Below, one piece after another: positions 15,500-23,859 of a DNA stretch of 33,225 nt. The notes under the pieces were generated by a model. The model saw nothing but the letters and a program-made list of their open reading frames with translations, was not told where the DNA came from and made no database searches. The number at the start of each line of letters is the position of its first letter. Position 1 is the stretch's first letter. The position numbers and the translations under genes are program-made. The stretch is from Hyphomicrobiales bacterium. GTDB lineage: Bacteria; Pseudomonadota; Alphaproteobacteria; Rhizobiales; JAJFHB01. The stretch covers positions 1-33,225 of the forward strand of contig JAJFHL010000156.1 of assembly GCA_021775615.1 (NCBI GenBank). The letters run 5' to 3'.

Positions 15500-16381
15500 T
15501 CATTTACGGCGGACGCTCGCCGGAGAGCCCGTTAGTTCTTCGCGCATCGCCGACCAAAGTCCCGTCATGGCCGACCTGAGATCGGCCCCGTCCGACGCCA
15601 TCACCCGGGCCCAGACACCGCGCCCTCCCGGCAACAATGAACTGCCGACCGACGACGTACTGAAATCGCCTGCAGCGCGGCGGCTCACCTCAAGCAGCTT
15701 TCCCGCCTCGTGCCCGGGACTGTACGCGATGATGGTCCCGTGGCAACCATAACCGCCGGTGACGCCGATAGCGGGATCGGAAAAATCGCTGCCTTCGGCC
15801 TCGAACCGGTCGATGGCCATGGGCCGGCCCCTCTCGTCCTCTATCACCACGTCGGAAATCATGCGGTCGAATGGGCGCCCCTTGCCCTCTGGATCATGGG
15901 TAAGGAATGCATCGAACAGAACCACCGATGCCGAGGCGGCGGCCTGCACTTTGACCTTCGAAACGAGGTGGGCGCCGGGCAACAGGATGACCGGATCGGG
16001 CAGATACTCCACATAGGCCTCCGCGTCCGCCACGATCCGCATCTCCTGGCTTGCGGGGCCACGCGCGGATTTGTGCACGATGGTCGAGGCCTGGGTGGTG
16101 AGATGCACCTGCGCGCCGGCGCCGGCGCGCACCGTGGCGCGAAGACTGTCCTGCGTGTAAAGCCCGCCTGAACTTGACTGGGTGTAGACCGTGGCCATGC
16201 CGGGCGCGGCGCTGTCCAGGTAAAGCGCACGGCAGACGTGAAACGGGTATGACGCGAATTGCCGGTCAAGATAGGTCTTGCCCGAAGGCGCGCGCTCGAA
16301 GCCGAGCTCAAGACGTCCGCCGACCGTGCCGGTGTCGGGAGCGCCCGTGGCCGGTGGCGCGATCTCCAGGACGCTATGCAT
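15500..16381 (-). CDS. ureD: Urease accessory protein UreD
   Basis: About 293 residues; UreD (UreH in Helicobacter) is the scaffold that joins UreF and UreG on apo-urease during nickel insertion. Family features seen are [26 protein letters not shown] near the start, then [29 protein letters not shown] and [18 protein letters not shown]. The start is either ATG 16381, whose sequence ATGCATAG overlaps the ureG stop by 8 bp, or ATG 16396, five residues longer; neither has a strong ribosome site, so translation coupled to ureG is likely. It follows ureG and precedes the nickel transporter. Confidence 0.92.
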   Translation of the reverse strand: MHSVLEIAPPATGAPDTGTVGGRLELGFERAPSGKTYLDRQFASYPFHVCRALYLDSAAPGMATVYTQSSSGGLYTQDSLRATVRAGAGAQVHLTTQASTIVHKSARGPASQEMRIVADAEAYVEYLPDPVILLPGAHLVSKVKVQAAASASVVLFDAFLTHDPEGKGRPFDRMISDVVIEDERGRPMAIDRFEAEGSDFSDPAIGVTGGYGCHGTIIAYSPGHEAGKLLEVSRRAAGDFSTSSVGSSLLPGGRGVWARVMASDGADLRSAMTGLWSAMREELTGSPASVRRK

Positions 16382-17030
16382 CGACGAACAGGACATCGTG
16401 GCAGAGCTGGTCGACCACGGCCGTGATCCCCTGATTGTCGCGGCAGTTGGTGAGGATCACCGGCCGTCCGGACCGCACCGCGTCCGCCTGCTCTTGCATG
16501 AGGTCGAGATCGACATCGACATGGGGAGCCAGGTCGGTCTTGTTGATGACGAGAAGGTCGCTGCGAACGACACCGGGCCCCCGTTTGCGGGGAATGTCGT
16601 CTCCGCCGGCCGTGTCGATGACGAACATCCAGTAGTCGACGAGATCAAGTGAGAAGGTCGACGCCAGATTGTCGCCGCCGCTTTCGATGAGAATCACCGA
16701 GGCGCCCGGAAACTGTCGGCTCAGCTCGTCCGCCGCGGCTATGTTCAAGGTCGGGTCCTCCCGGATGATGGTGTGCGGGCAGGCGCCGGCCTCCACCGCC
16801 CTCACCCGGTCGGGCGATATCAGCCCGCTGCGCTGCAGGCGCAGGGCGTCTTCCTTGGTGACCAGATCGTTGGTGACCACCGCGCATTCGATGCCGCGTT
16901 GGCCGAGTTCGGGTATCAGCCGCTCGATGAGAGCGGTCTTGCCGGAACCGACCGGGCCGCCGATGCCAATACGCGCCGCCGACGCGGGCTGAACCCGTGC
17001 CGGGGGGTCAGCGGTGACTGTGTCGTCCAT
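16374..17030 (-). CDS. ureG: Urease accessory GTPase UreG
   Basis: 218-residue SIMIBI-class GTPase that supplies energy and carries nickel for urease maturation. The P-loop GPVGSGKT is at 25-32. The nickel-binding CPH motif (C84-P85-H86, in [17 protein letters not shown]) is intact, as are the switch segment [14 protein letters not shown] and the guanine-specificity motif NKTD. The N-terminus carries a short 18-residue extension but not the long His-rich tail of some UreG proteins, in line with a separate His-rich transporter in this operon. It starts 9 bp after ureC and overlaps ureD. Confidence 0.97.
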   Translation of the reverse strand: MDDTVTADPPARVQPASAARIGIGGPVGSGKTALIERLIPELGQRGIECAVVTNDLVTKEDALRLQRSGLISPDRVRAVEAGACPHTIIREDPTLNIAAADELSRQFPGASVILIESGGDNLASTFSLDLVDYWMFVIDTAGGDDIPRKRGPGVVRSDLLVINKTDLAPHVDVDLDLMQEQADAVRSGRPVILTNCRDNQGITAVVDQLCHDVLFVDA

Positions 17031-17039
17031 GATCCCTCC

Positions 17040-18752
17040 TCACCGCATCATGTAGAGTTGCGCCAACGGCAACCTGTCCGCCGGCTCGCAGGTCGCCAGC
17101 TCACCATCGACGAAGACATCGAACGTCTGGGTATCGACGGTGACCTCGGGGCAGGCCGAATTGTGCAGCATGTGCTGCTTGTTGAGCTTGCGGGTGCCCC
17201 TGGTCGCCAGGAGATGCTTTGACAGGCCGAGCCTGCCGGCAATATCGCTCTCAATCGCCATGGGATTGACAAATGAGGCGCTCAACGCCTGCTTCGCCCG
17301 CCCGAATGCGCCCCATTGCGGGCGCATCTGGACCGGCTCGCAGGTCATGAGCGAGGCGGCGCTGTCTCCCATGGCGCCCCAGGCGATGAAGCCGCCCTTG
17401 ACCACAATCTCCGGCTTGATGCCGAAAAAGCCCGGCCGCCAGAGCACCACGTCGGCGAGCTTGCCGGGCTCGAGGGACCCGACATGCTGCTCGATGCCGA
17501 AGGTGCGCGCGGCGTTGATCGTGTATTTCGCGATGTAGCGCTTGATGCGCTCGTTGTCGCCGTTCGCCGTGCGCTCCTCGGGCAACCGGCCACGCTGGTC
17601 GCGCATTTTCGAGGCGAGCTGCCAGGTCCGGCAGATGACCTCGTTGATGCGGCCCATGCCCTGGCTGTCGGAGCCAAGCATGGAAATCGCGCCGAGATCG
17701 TGGAGCACGTCCTCCGCCGCGATGGTCTGGGCACGGATGCGGCTCTCGGCAAAGGCCACGTCCTCGGGGATCGACGGGCTGAGATGATGACAGACCATCG
17801 TCATGTCGAGATGCTCGTCGAAAGTGTTGACCGTGTAGGGATTGGTCGGGTTCGTCGAGGACGGCAGGCAGTTCATTTCGCCGGCCACGCGGATAATGTC
17901 GGGGGCATGTCCGCCACCCGCACCTTCGGTGTGATACATGTGGATCGTGCGGCCGTTGATGGCGGCGAGCGTGTCCTCCAAAAAGCCGCTTTCATTGAGC
18001 GTATCGGTGTGAAGCTGGACCTGGAAGTCGAGCTCGTCGGCGACCGACAGGCAGGTGTCGATGGCGCTCGGCATGGCGCCCCAGTCTTCGTGAATCTTCA
18101 GGCCGAAGGCGCCGCCGGCGATCTGATCGTATATGGAGCGCGGCTTGGAGGTGTTGCCACGGCCGAGAAAGCCGAAATTGATCGGCCATTGCTCCGCCGC
18201 CTGCAGCATCTTGCCGACATTGAAGGCCCCGCCGCAATCGATGCCGACGGTGATGGGCCCGAGCGAACCGCCGATCATTGTGGTGAGGCCGGACGAGATG
18301 GCGTGCTCGCAAAGCTGGGCGGAGTCGAAGTGCACATGGACGTCTATACCGCCCGGTGTCGCGATCAGTCCCTCGGCGTCACGCACGGTGGTGGCGGCGC
18401 CGCAGATCAGGTTGGAGTCGACACCGTCCATGATACCCGGATTGCCGGCTTTGCCGATGCCGGCGATGCGGCCGTCCTTGATGCCGATGTCGCCCTTGAC
18501 GATGCCGAGCACCGGATCGATCACGGTCGCATTGCAGAGCAGCATGTCGAGGGCGCCCATGGCGCTGTCGTAACCCGGCGTCAGGCCGAGACCGTCGCGC
18601 AGGGTCTTGCCGCCGCCATGCAGGCACTCGTCTCCGGGAACGCCGTAATCGTGTTCGACCACCGCAAACAGGCTGGTGTCGCCGAGGCGCACCGCATCGC
18701 CGGTGGTGGGCCCGTACATATGCGCATAGTCTTCGCGTTTCATCTTTGCCAT
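17040..18752 (-). CDS. ureC: Urease subunit alpha
   Basis: 570 residues, the normal length of the catalytic subunit that hydrolyses urea to ammonia and carbamate. All di-nickel ligands are visible: H139 and H141 ([10 protein letters not shown]), the lysine to be carbamylated K219 and H221 (GLKIHEDWG), H248 (VQLHTDT), H274 ([12 protein letters not shown]) and D362 ([10 protein letters not shown]). The mobile-flap cysteine and histidine are present in [22 protein letters not shown] (C321, H322). Nothing suggests inactivation. It starts 5 bp after the fused ureAB gene and precedes ureG. Confidence 0.98.
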   Translation of the reverse strand: MAKMKREDYAHMYGPTTGDAVRLGDTSLFAVVEHDYGVPGDECLHGGGKTLRDGLGLTPGYDSAMGALDMLLCNATVIDPVLGIVKGDIGIKDGRIAGIGKAGNPGIMDGVDSNLICGAATTVRDAEGLIATPGGIDVHVHFDSAQLCEHAISSGLTTMIGGSLGPITVGIDCGGAFNVGKMLQAAEQWPINFGFLGRGNTSKPRSIYDQIAGGAFGLKIHEDWGAMPSAIDTCLSVADELDFQVQLHTDTLNESGFLEDTLAAINGRTIHMYHTEGAGGGHAPDIIRVAGEMNCLPSSTNPTNPYTVNTFDEHLDMTMVCHHLSPSIPEDVAFAESRIRAQTIAAEDVLHDLGAISMLGSDSQGMGRINEVICRTWQLASKMRDQRGRLPEERTANGDNERIKRYIAKYTINAARTFGIEQHVGSLEPGKLADVVLWRPGFFGIKPEIVVKGGFIAWGAMGDSAASLMTCEPVQMRPQWGAFGRAKQALSASFVNPMAIESDIAGRLGLSKHLLATRGTRKLNKQHMLHNSACPEVTVDTQTFDVFVDGELATCEPADRLPLAQLYMMR

Positions 18753-18757
18753 TGTCT

Positions 18758-19450
18758 TCAGGCCCCTTTGTAACCCTGGTCGCGAGCGCGTTTCAGCGCC
18801 GCCTGTTTCACGGTTTCGCTGGTGGCCGACCCGTTGGTGAGACCGTTCAGCCCGTGCAGTTCCTTGGTTCCACCGAATTCGGTGAGCGTGACCTCCTTGG
18901 CCTCGCCCGGCTCGAACCGGACCGCGGTCCCGGCCGGAATGTCGAGCCGCTTGCCAAAGGCCGTGTCACGGTCGAAATCGAGCGCCTTGTTGGTCTCGAA
19001 GAAGTGGTAGTGGCTTCCCACCTGAACCGGCCTGTCGCCGGAGTTGGTGACCTTCAAAGTGACGGTATCGCGGCCCGCGTTGATCTCTATGTCGCCGTCC
19101 TCGCAGACGAGTTCGCCCGGCGCCTCGTTGGCGGCCTTGCCCTTGCCGGGGCGTATCGGGTCATGCACCGTCACCAGCTTGGTGCCGTCGGGAAAGGTTC
19201 CCTCGACCTGAATGATGGGAATGAGGTCGGCGACCCCGGGCATGACATCGTCCTGGCTGAGCAGGGTCGAACCGTAGCCGATCAGGTCGGCCACCGAGCG
19301 CCCGTCACGGGCCCCTTCGAGGATTTCGTCGGAGATATAGGCAACGGCCTCCGGATGATTGAGCTTCAGACCCCGGGCCTTGCGCCGGCGCGATATCTCG
19401 GCGGCGGTAAAGATGGTCAATCTTTCCAGTTCGGTTGGTGTCAGTAACAT
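18758..19450 (-). CDS. ureAB: Fused urease gamma-beta subunit (UreA-UreB)
   Basis: 230 residues covering two normally separate urease subunits in one chain. Residues 1 to about 100 are the gamma subunit ([48 protein letters not shown]). A short linker [12 protein letters not shown] leads into the beta subunit ([56 protein letters not shown]). There is no stop or frameshift between them. The same order of fusion is known from Helicobacter UreA, and fused forms also occur in some alphaproteobacteria. It lies between ureF and ureC and supplies the non-catalytic frame of the enzyme. Confidence 0.95.
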   Translation of the reverse strand: MLLTPTELERLTIFTAAEISRRRKARGLKLNHPEAVAYISDEILEGARDGRSVADLIGYGSTLLSQDDVMPGVADLIPIIQVEGTFPDGTKLVTVHDPIRPGKGKAANEAPGELVCEDGDIEINAGRDTVTLKVTNSGDRPVQVGSHYHFFETNKALDFDRDTAFGKRLDIPAGTAVRFEPGEAKEVTLTEFGGTKELHGLNGLTNGSATSETVKQAALKRARDQGYKGA

Positions 19451-19474
19451 GCGGACCTCCCATTGTTCGGCCGG

Positions 19475-20158
19475 TCAGTTGGCAAAAAGACGCATTTCGT
19501 CGGTCTCGTGGTTCATGGATGCGATGTCGGTCTGTGGAACAAAACTGTGAATGGCGTCCGGGCCGGCGACGGCCTGGCCAAGCAGATCCTCGATGACCGG
19601 ATGCAGGTCGGCGAGCACGCGCTGGGCGTCGAAATGACCGATGATCGCGAGGCGGACCGCCGCGCTTAGAAGGCCGGTGCACAGGGCGTGCGCCGCCATC
19701 CGCTGGATGAGCTGGGCATCGAACCCGAGCCGCTGCCACACCAGGCCCTGCACCACCGGCAGGTGCCCGGCGGCCAGACCGTCATGCACACGGGCCAGAT
19801 AGGCCTCGGCATCGCGCGTCTCCAGTTTGACGTGGATCGCAAGCAGGGCCGCGCCCATGCGCCGCGAGCCGTCGCGCTGCTCGGCGGCCAGGGTCTGCGC
19901 CTCGACCCGCCAGTCGAGGGCGGCAAGTGCTTCCATATCACCCGCGGCGGCGTGGGCGTGGATCATGACAGGACGCTCGAACACCGCCCACCGGTTGGTC
20001 AGCTGGGCGCGAACGAACTGGTGCAGATCGCGCCGCGTGGACACCAGGCCACGGTTGCTCATGGTCTCAAGCCCCCAGGAAAACGACACCGCGCCGCTTG
20101 GAAAGAAGCTGTCGACATGCTGGAACGCCGCCAGCGGAATGGCGCCGGGATCACTCAT
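19475..20158 (-). CDS. ureF: Urease accessory protein UreF
   Basis: 227 residues; UreF acts in the UreD-UreF-UreG complex as the activator or fidelity checker of the GTPase. The opening AAFQHVDSFFPSGAVSFSWGLETM is the family's N-terminal signature, with SGAVSFSWGLE in place of the more common GGFAHSYGLE. The middle has GHLPVVQGLVWQRLGFD and the C-terminal part LLSAAVRLAIIGHFDAQRVL. The start codon overlaps the ureE stop (ATGA at 20155-20158), so the two are translationally coupled. The fused ureAB gene follows after 24 bp. Confidence 0.93.
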   Translation of the reverse strand: MSDPGAIPLAAFQHVDSFFPSGAVSFSWGLETMSNRGLVSTRRDLHQFVRAQLTNRWAVFERPVMIHAHAAAGDMEALAALDWRVEAQTLAAEQRDGSRRMGAALLAIHVKLETRDAEAYLARVHDGLAAGHLPVVQGLVWQRLGFDAQLIQRMAAHALCTGLLSAAVRLAIIGHFDAQRVLADLHPVIEDLLGQAVAGPDAIHSFVPQTDIASMNHETDEMRLFAN

Positions 20159-20619
20159 GGTGCCTGCTCATGACACTCACTCAGGACCACTCGCCCGTCA
20201 TCGAGAAAGTGCCTCAGGCGATCGATGTAATCGAGCTCGGGTCCTTCCAGAGCAACAAGCAGATGGTCGCCCTCAAACCTAACCCGCCAATGCAGATTGC
20301 CGGCGAAATAGCCCAGTTCAAGCGCCGCGGCGCTGTCCCTCGGGCGCACTGCAAGCCACCGCTCATCCGCCAGACGCACGACAACGGCGCGGTCTTCGTC
20401 GAGCAGCAAAACCGCCCCGTCGCCCAGGCACTGTTCGCGCGGCAGGGCAATCAGGCAGTCGGTCCCCTTGTCGGTGCGGGCCCGCAATCGCCGGCGATGG
20501 ACGTCTTCGCCGGCAAGCATCACGTATTCGACGCCGCCGGCATGCCCGAGATCATGCAGGCGTCCGGCGAAGGCGGCTTCGCTGGCGAAACCCAGGATCT
20601 GCGATACTCTCACTTCCAT
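20155..20619 (-). CDS. ureE: Urease accessory nickel metallochaperone UreE
   Basis: 154 residues from ATG 20619. UreE delivers nickel to the UreDFG complex. The N-terminal half is a peptide-binding-like domain (LAGEDVHRRRLRARTDKGTDCLIALP), and the C-terminal half carries the conserved metal histidine in ELGYFAGNLHWRV (H110), equivalent to the GN-x-H of the family. The usual His-rich tail is nearly absent: the end is LSECHEQAP with one cysteine and one histidine, so storage capacity may rest with the transporter's His loop. A GTG at 20628 would add three residues; ATG 20619 has the better GGTGAG ribosome site. It is the first urease gene and follows the ureohydrolase pair by 60 bp. Confidence 0.88.
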   Translation of the reverse strand: MEVRVSQILGFASEAAFAGRLHDLGHAGGVEYVMLAGEDVHRRRLRARTDKGTDCLIALPREQCLGDGAVLLLDEDRAVVVRLADERWLAVRPRDSAAALELGYFAGNLHWRVRFEGDHLLVALEGPELDYIDRLRHFLDDGRVVLSECHEQAP

Positions 20620-20679
20620 CACACTCACCGAACAATGACGCTCACCGAGACTTGAGGTGCTCCGCGTCCACGCTCACAC

Positions 20680-21711
20680 TCAGCCCGGCCGCCTGACCTC
20701 TTTGTCGACAACCTCGCCGCGCGCCTGCGCCATGGCGGCCAGGGTCCGCAGGATGACGCAGACCGCCAGCCGCGACGTTGTTCCGCTGACGTCGAATATG
20801 GGACACAGCTCAGACACCTCGATCACGCTTACCTTGCCGCGCGCGCCAAGCGCGCCGGCGACGCGCATCATCTCGCGCGATTCCATTCCGCCCGGCTCGG
20901 TGGCGGTTACGCCCGGCGCCGCCGAAGCGTCCATGACATTGAAATTGAAGCTCACATACTGGGCGTCGGTGCCGTCCCAGGCCCGTGCGATGGCTTCCTC
21001 GGCGACGGTGTCGACACCGCGGTCAAGCACTTCGAGCATAGGGAAGAACCGCAGGCCTCTCTGCTCGGCCAGATCGATCCAGTCCTTCGGATTGAGCGAG
21101 TTGCGGGCGCCGACATGGGCGGTGTTGGCACTGGCGAGGTTGGGAAGCTCGCTGATGCGCGCCAGCGCGCAGGTGCTGACGTCCCGCTCGCCGGCCCAAC
21201 TGTCGGCCATTTCGAGATGGGCGCCGAAGTGCAGGTAGCCCATCTTCTTTTCGGCCCCGATATGGTCGGACAGCGCCCTGGTCGCGGGGATCGAGATCGA
21301 CCGGTCGCCACCGCAGATGATCGGGGTCACGCCGGCGGCGAGGATCGTGCGCACCGCCTGGTAGATCCGGTCGCGCGAGAGGGCCGGATTGACCTTGGGC
21401 ATCTGCACGTCGCCGCAATCGGCGCTGCAGCCGTAGAGATCGACCTGATACTCGAACCAGTAGGGAAAATACTCCTGCGAGGCGAGACGGAATTCCCGGG
21501 GACCCTCATCCGATCCGGGCTTGCCGACGTTGCCTTCATCGAACGGCGCGCCGATGAAGGCGAACCGCACGCCGGCCTCCCGCAGTTTTTCGGTATCAAG
21601 CGGCACGTGATCGGCGCGCATGAAGGTGATCTGACCGGGGGCGCGGTAGTTTTCCGCATCGTCGCCGCCCTGAGGGGAGAACAGATGGGCGAAGGCTTTG
21701 GCAGGGTTCAT
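20680..21711 (-). CDS. Ureohydrolase-family protein lacking metal ligands (probable beta subunit of heteromeric ureohydrolase)
   Basis: 343 residues of the arginase/agmatinase fold, but the di-metal site is dismantled. GGDH has become GGDR (R137), DAHxD has become GAHLE (G163 and E167, only H165 kept), and DxD has become NFN (N256, N258). The rest of the fold, for example IGAPFDEG, VGARNSLNPKDW and PGVTATEPGG, is well kept, so this is selection for structure and not decay. The gene lies 52 bp downstream of an intact paralogue. Known metformin hydrolase and dimethylguanidine hydrolase are heteromers in which only the alpha subunit binds nickel, and this protein fits the beta role. ATG 21711 is chosen because GAGGAGA lies just upstream. 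Confidence 0.85.
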   Translation of the reverse strand: MNPAKAFAHLFSPQGGDDAENYRAPGQITFMRADHVPLDTEKLREAGVRFAFIGAPFDEGNVGKPGSDEGPREFRLASQEYFPYWFEYQVDLYGCSADCGDVQMPKVNPALSRDRIYQAVRTILAAGVTPIICGGDRSISIPATRALSDHIGAEKKMGYLHFGAHLEMADSWAGERDVSTCALARISELPNLASANTAHVGARNSLNPKDWIDLAEQRGLRFFPMLEVLDRGVDTVAEEAIARAWDGTDAQYVSFNFNVMDASAAPGVTATEPGGMESREMMRVAGALGARGKVSVIEVSELCPIFDVSGTTSRLAVCVILRTLAAMAQARGEVVDKEVRRPG

Positions 21712-21763
21712 CGGATGGTCTCCTCGCGCTTGGGCAATGTGGTGTCCTTGATTTCGCTTTTGG

Positions 21764-22831
21764 TCATGGCGCCTTGCCCTCATCACGCAGGGTCTTCGCG
21801 CGGCTGCCGAGATAGTGGTAGATCATGCAGCAGGCCAGCTTGATGCTCATCTGGCTGACATCGAAGATCGGGCTGAGTTCGGAAATCTCCAGCACATCGG
21901 CGCCATAGGTGCCGGCGGTGCGGGCGATCTGCAGCGCCTCGCGCGACGTGATGCCGAAACATTCCGGCGCGGTGGTCCCGGGCATGCAACTGGCGTCGAG
22001 GGAATCCGTGTCCCAGGAACAATAGATGCCGTCGGTGCCGTCGCCGGCGACCTCGAAAATCTCCCTGGTGCAGTCTTCAACGCCGCGCTCGACGACCTCC
22101 ATCATCGGGATCAGGGTTGCGTCGGTGTCGACGAAAAAATCGTACCAGTCCTTCGGGTTGAGGCCGTTGCGCGAGCCCATATGGGCGATGTTGACGCCGT
22201 CGCAGTTGGGCAGATCGAAAGCCCGTGAGACCGGGGAACAATTGGTGTTGTCGATGCCGCCCCAGTCCGGCGCCGAGTCGAGATGGCAATCGATGTGCAT
22301 GTAGCCGATCTTGCCGTTCTTGTGGAAATCGGACAGGGCGCGTGCGCCCGGGATCGGTGCGGAATGGTCGCCGCCGCAGAAGATCACCTTGGCGCCGCCT
22401 TCGAGGCACTCGGTGATGTATTCGTAGATGAACTCGTGCGAGCGGTTGTTGTTGCCGGTGACGATCGGCACGTCGCCGCAGTCCACCGGCCGGAAAAAGC
22501 TCATCAGATCGACGCCGAACTCGAACATGTAGGAGAAATACTGGGTCGAGGCCTCGCGAATGCCGGTCGGGCCGGAAGAGGTGCCCGAGCGCACCATCTG
22601 GCCCTGGTCCCACGGCACGCCGAGGAAGCAGATCTTGGCGCCCATCTCGCGGATCGCGTGGCGGTCGGGCGGGCAGTAGGGCGCGCCCATGAAGGTGGCA
22701 ATGCCGCCTGACTTGAACGTGCCGTTATGCAGCTTGGGTGAGTAGATATGGTCGTCTTCGCCGGTATGCTGCCGTGGCCCCCGGTGCTGATGAGGCACGA
22801 ATTCCCAGCCCAGTGTTTTTGTTTCGCTCAT
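21764..22831 (-). CDS. Ureohydrolase (agmatinase/guanidine hydrolase family), catalytic alpha subunit candidate
   Basis: 355 residues of the arginase/agmatinase superfamily, which hydrolyses guanidino groups to urea plus an amine. All six metal ligands are present: H156 (FCGGDHSAPIPG), D181, H183 and D185 (HIDCHLDSAPDW), and D274 and D276 (SWDTDSLDAS). The N-terminus is long (about 65 residues before GAKICFLGVPWDQG), as in guanidine-type hydrolases rather than E. coli SpeB. The frame is open far upstream inside the ATPase gene; ATG 22831 with GGGAGA upstream is the start that fits. Between an uptake ABC transporter and urease, a guanidino substrate with urea as product is the best inference. 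Plain agmatinase is possible but less likely given the partner. Confidence 0.88.
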   Translation of the reverse strand: MSETKTLGWEFVPHQHRGPRQHTGEDDHIYSPKLHNGTFKSGGIATFMGAPYCPPDRHAIREMGAKICFLGVPWDQGQMVRSGTSSGPTGIREASTQYFSYMFEFGVDLMSFFRPVDCGDVPIVTGNNNRSHEFIYEYITECLEGGAKVIFCGGDHSAPIPGARALSDFHKNGKIGYMHIDCHLDSAPDWGGIDNTNCSPVSRAFDLPNCDGVNIAHMGSRNGLNPKDWYDFFVDTDATLIPMMEVVERGVEDCTREIFEVAGDGTDGIYCSWDTDSLDASCMPGTTAPECFGITSREALQIARTAGTYGADVLEISELSPIFDVSQMSIKLACCMIYHYLGSRAKTLRDEGKAP

Positions 22832-22881
22832 CAAGTTCTCCCGATCAACTTCCTCAAAATTCGCGAGTTCGCCGCCACCCG

Positions 22882-23733
22882 TCAGGCACCGTTGCCCCGG
22901 CTCGGGCTCTCTTCGCGCATCATGCGCATGATGTGTTTTTCCAGTTCGGCGTATCCCGCCATGCCGATGATTTCTTCTTTTTCCACATTGCGCCGGCCCG
23001 ACTTGAACTCGGTCACGAGGTTTTCGCGAATGCGCCCGGGATGGCGCGACATGAACAAGATGCGGTCGGCAAGGAAGATGGCTTCTTCGATATCGTGGGT
23101 GACCATGAGGACCGTGGTCTTCGACGTCTCCATGATGCTCAACAGAAGCTCCTGCATGGCCCAGCGCGTCTCGGCGTCGAGGGCGCCGAAAGGCTCGTCC
23201 ATGAGCAGGATCGCTGGATTGTTCGCCAGGGTCCTGGCGATCGCCACGCGCTGCTTCATGCCGCCGGAAAGCTGTGAGGGATAGGCGGTGCGGAACCTGG
23301 TCAATTGCACCAGGTCGATGAAATAGTCCGCCTGTTCGCGGCGCTCCGCCTTCGGCACTCCGTTGAGACGCATGCCGTATTCCACATTCTGCTGCACCGT
23401 CAGCCAGTCGAAGGACGTGTAGGACTGGAAAACCATGCCGCGGTCGCCACCGGGCCCGAGGATTTCGTGGCCGTCGAGAACGAGGGTCCCCGCGGTCGGT
23501 TCCTCGAGGCCAGCGACCATGCGCAGAAGTGTCGACTTGCCGCAGCCGGACGGCCCAAGGAGAATGCACAACTCGTTATCGGCGACGTCGAACGAGGCGT
23601 CGACCACCGCGTCTATGCGCTCGCCGTCGGCCAGCGGAAACGACTTTGACACACTCGTCACACGGAGCTTCGAGCCGCTGACAGAACGGTCCGGTCCGGC
23701 GGGACTGTCGTCACTTTGCTTCCGCTTGGCCAT
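22882..23733 (-). CDS. ABC transporter ATP-binding protein, NitT/TauT family
   Basis: 283-residue ATPase of the nitrate/sulfonate/taurine-type importers (TauB/SsuB-like). Walker A GPSGCGKST is at 60-68, the Q-loop in MVFQSYTSFDWLTVQQNV, the signature LSGGMKQRVAIARTL at 155-169, Walker B ILLMDEPFGALD from 175, and the H-loop in LMVTHDIEEAIFLADR. A charged tail of about 30 residues precedes the domain. ATG 23733 is preferred over the start six codons upstream because AGGATCGCA precedes it. It lies between the binding protein and the ureohydrolase alpha gene (50 bp), so it should power uptake of that enzyme's substrate or of a related nitrogen compound. Confidence 0.93.
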   Translation of the reverse strand: MAKRKQSDDSPAGPDRSVSGSKLRVTSVSKSFPLADGERIDAVVDASFDVADNELCILLGPSGCGKSTLLRMVAGLEEPTAGTLVLDGHEILGPGGDRGMVFQSYTSFDWLTVQQNVEYGMRLNGVPKAERREQADYFIDLVQLTRFRTAYPSQLSGGMKQRVAIARTLANNPAILLMDEPFGALDAETRWAMQELLLSIMETSKTTVLMVTHDIEEAIFLADRILFMSRHPGRIRENLVTEFKSGRRNVEKEEIIGMAGYAELEKHIMRMMREESPSRGNGA

Positions 23734-23808
23734 TGCGATCCTGTTCCACAAATGATCCGGTCTGCGTTCCGCCGGGCGTCGGCGGCCGCCGTATTTCGGT
23801 ATTGTTTT

Positions 23809-23835
23809 GGAGGGCCGGCCAGGGGCCGGCCCTCC
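23809..23835 (-). repeat. Perfect 12-bp stem-loop between binding-protein and ATPase genes
   Basis: GGAGGGCCGGCC and GGCCGGCCCTCC pair perfectly around a 3-base loop, giving a very stable GC hairpin 25 bp after the binding-protein stop. The downstream RNA reads AAAACAAU, not a U-run, so it is not a standard terminator. Such hairpins after binding-protein genes commonly stabilise the upstream mRNA and let the binding protein be made in excess of ATPase and permease; that role is inferred here. Confidence 0.7.
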
Positions 23836-23859
23836 ATCGATGACTGCACCGCAGGGCGC

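Noticed and set aside
17316-18773. Long plus-strand frame of 485 codons opposite ureC
   Set aside because: It is an antisense shadow of a highly conserved urease gene with GC-rich third positions; its composition is not protein-like.
20680-21711. Decaying agmatinase pseudogene
   Set aside because: Open frame, good ribosome site, conserved fold motifs, and changes concentrated at the metal ligands argue for a selected non-catalytic subunit.
22832-23569. A 601-residue protein joining sequence opposite the ATPase to the ureohydrolase
   Set aside because: The first 246 residues are the ATPase gene read in another frame. The ureohydrolase family start is at 22831 with its own ribosome site.
23809-23835. 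Intrinsic terminator between binding-protein and ATPase genes
   Set aside because: The stem is strong but the RNA downstream is AAAACAAU, with no U-run, and the operon genes continue.
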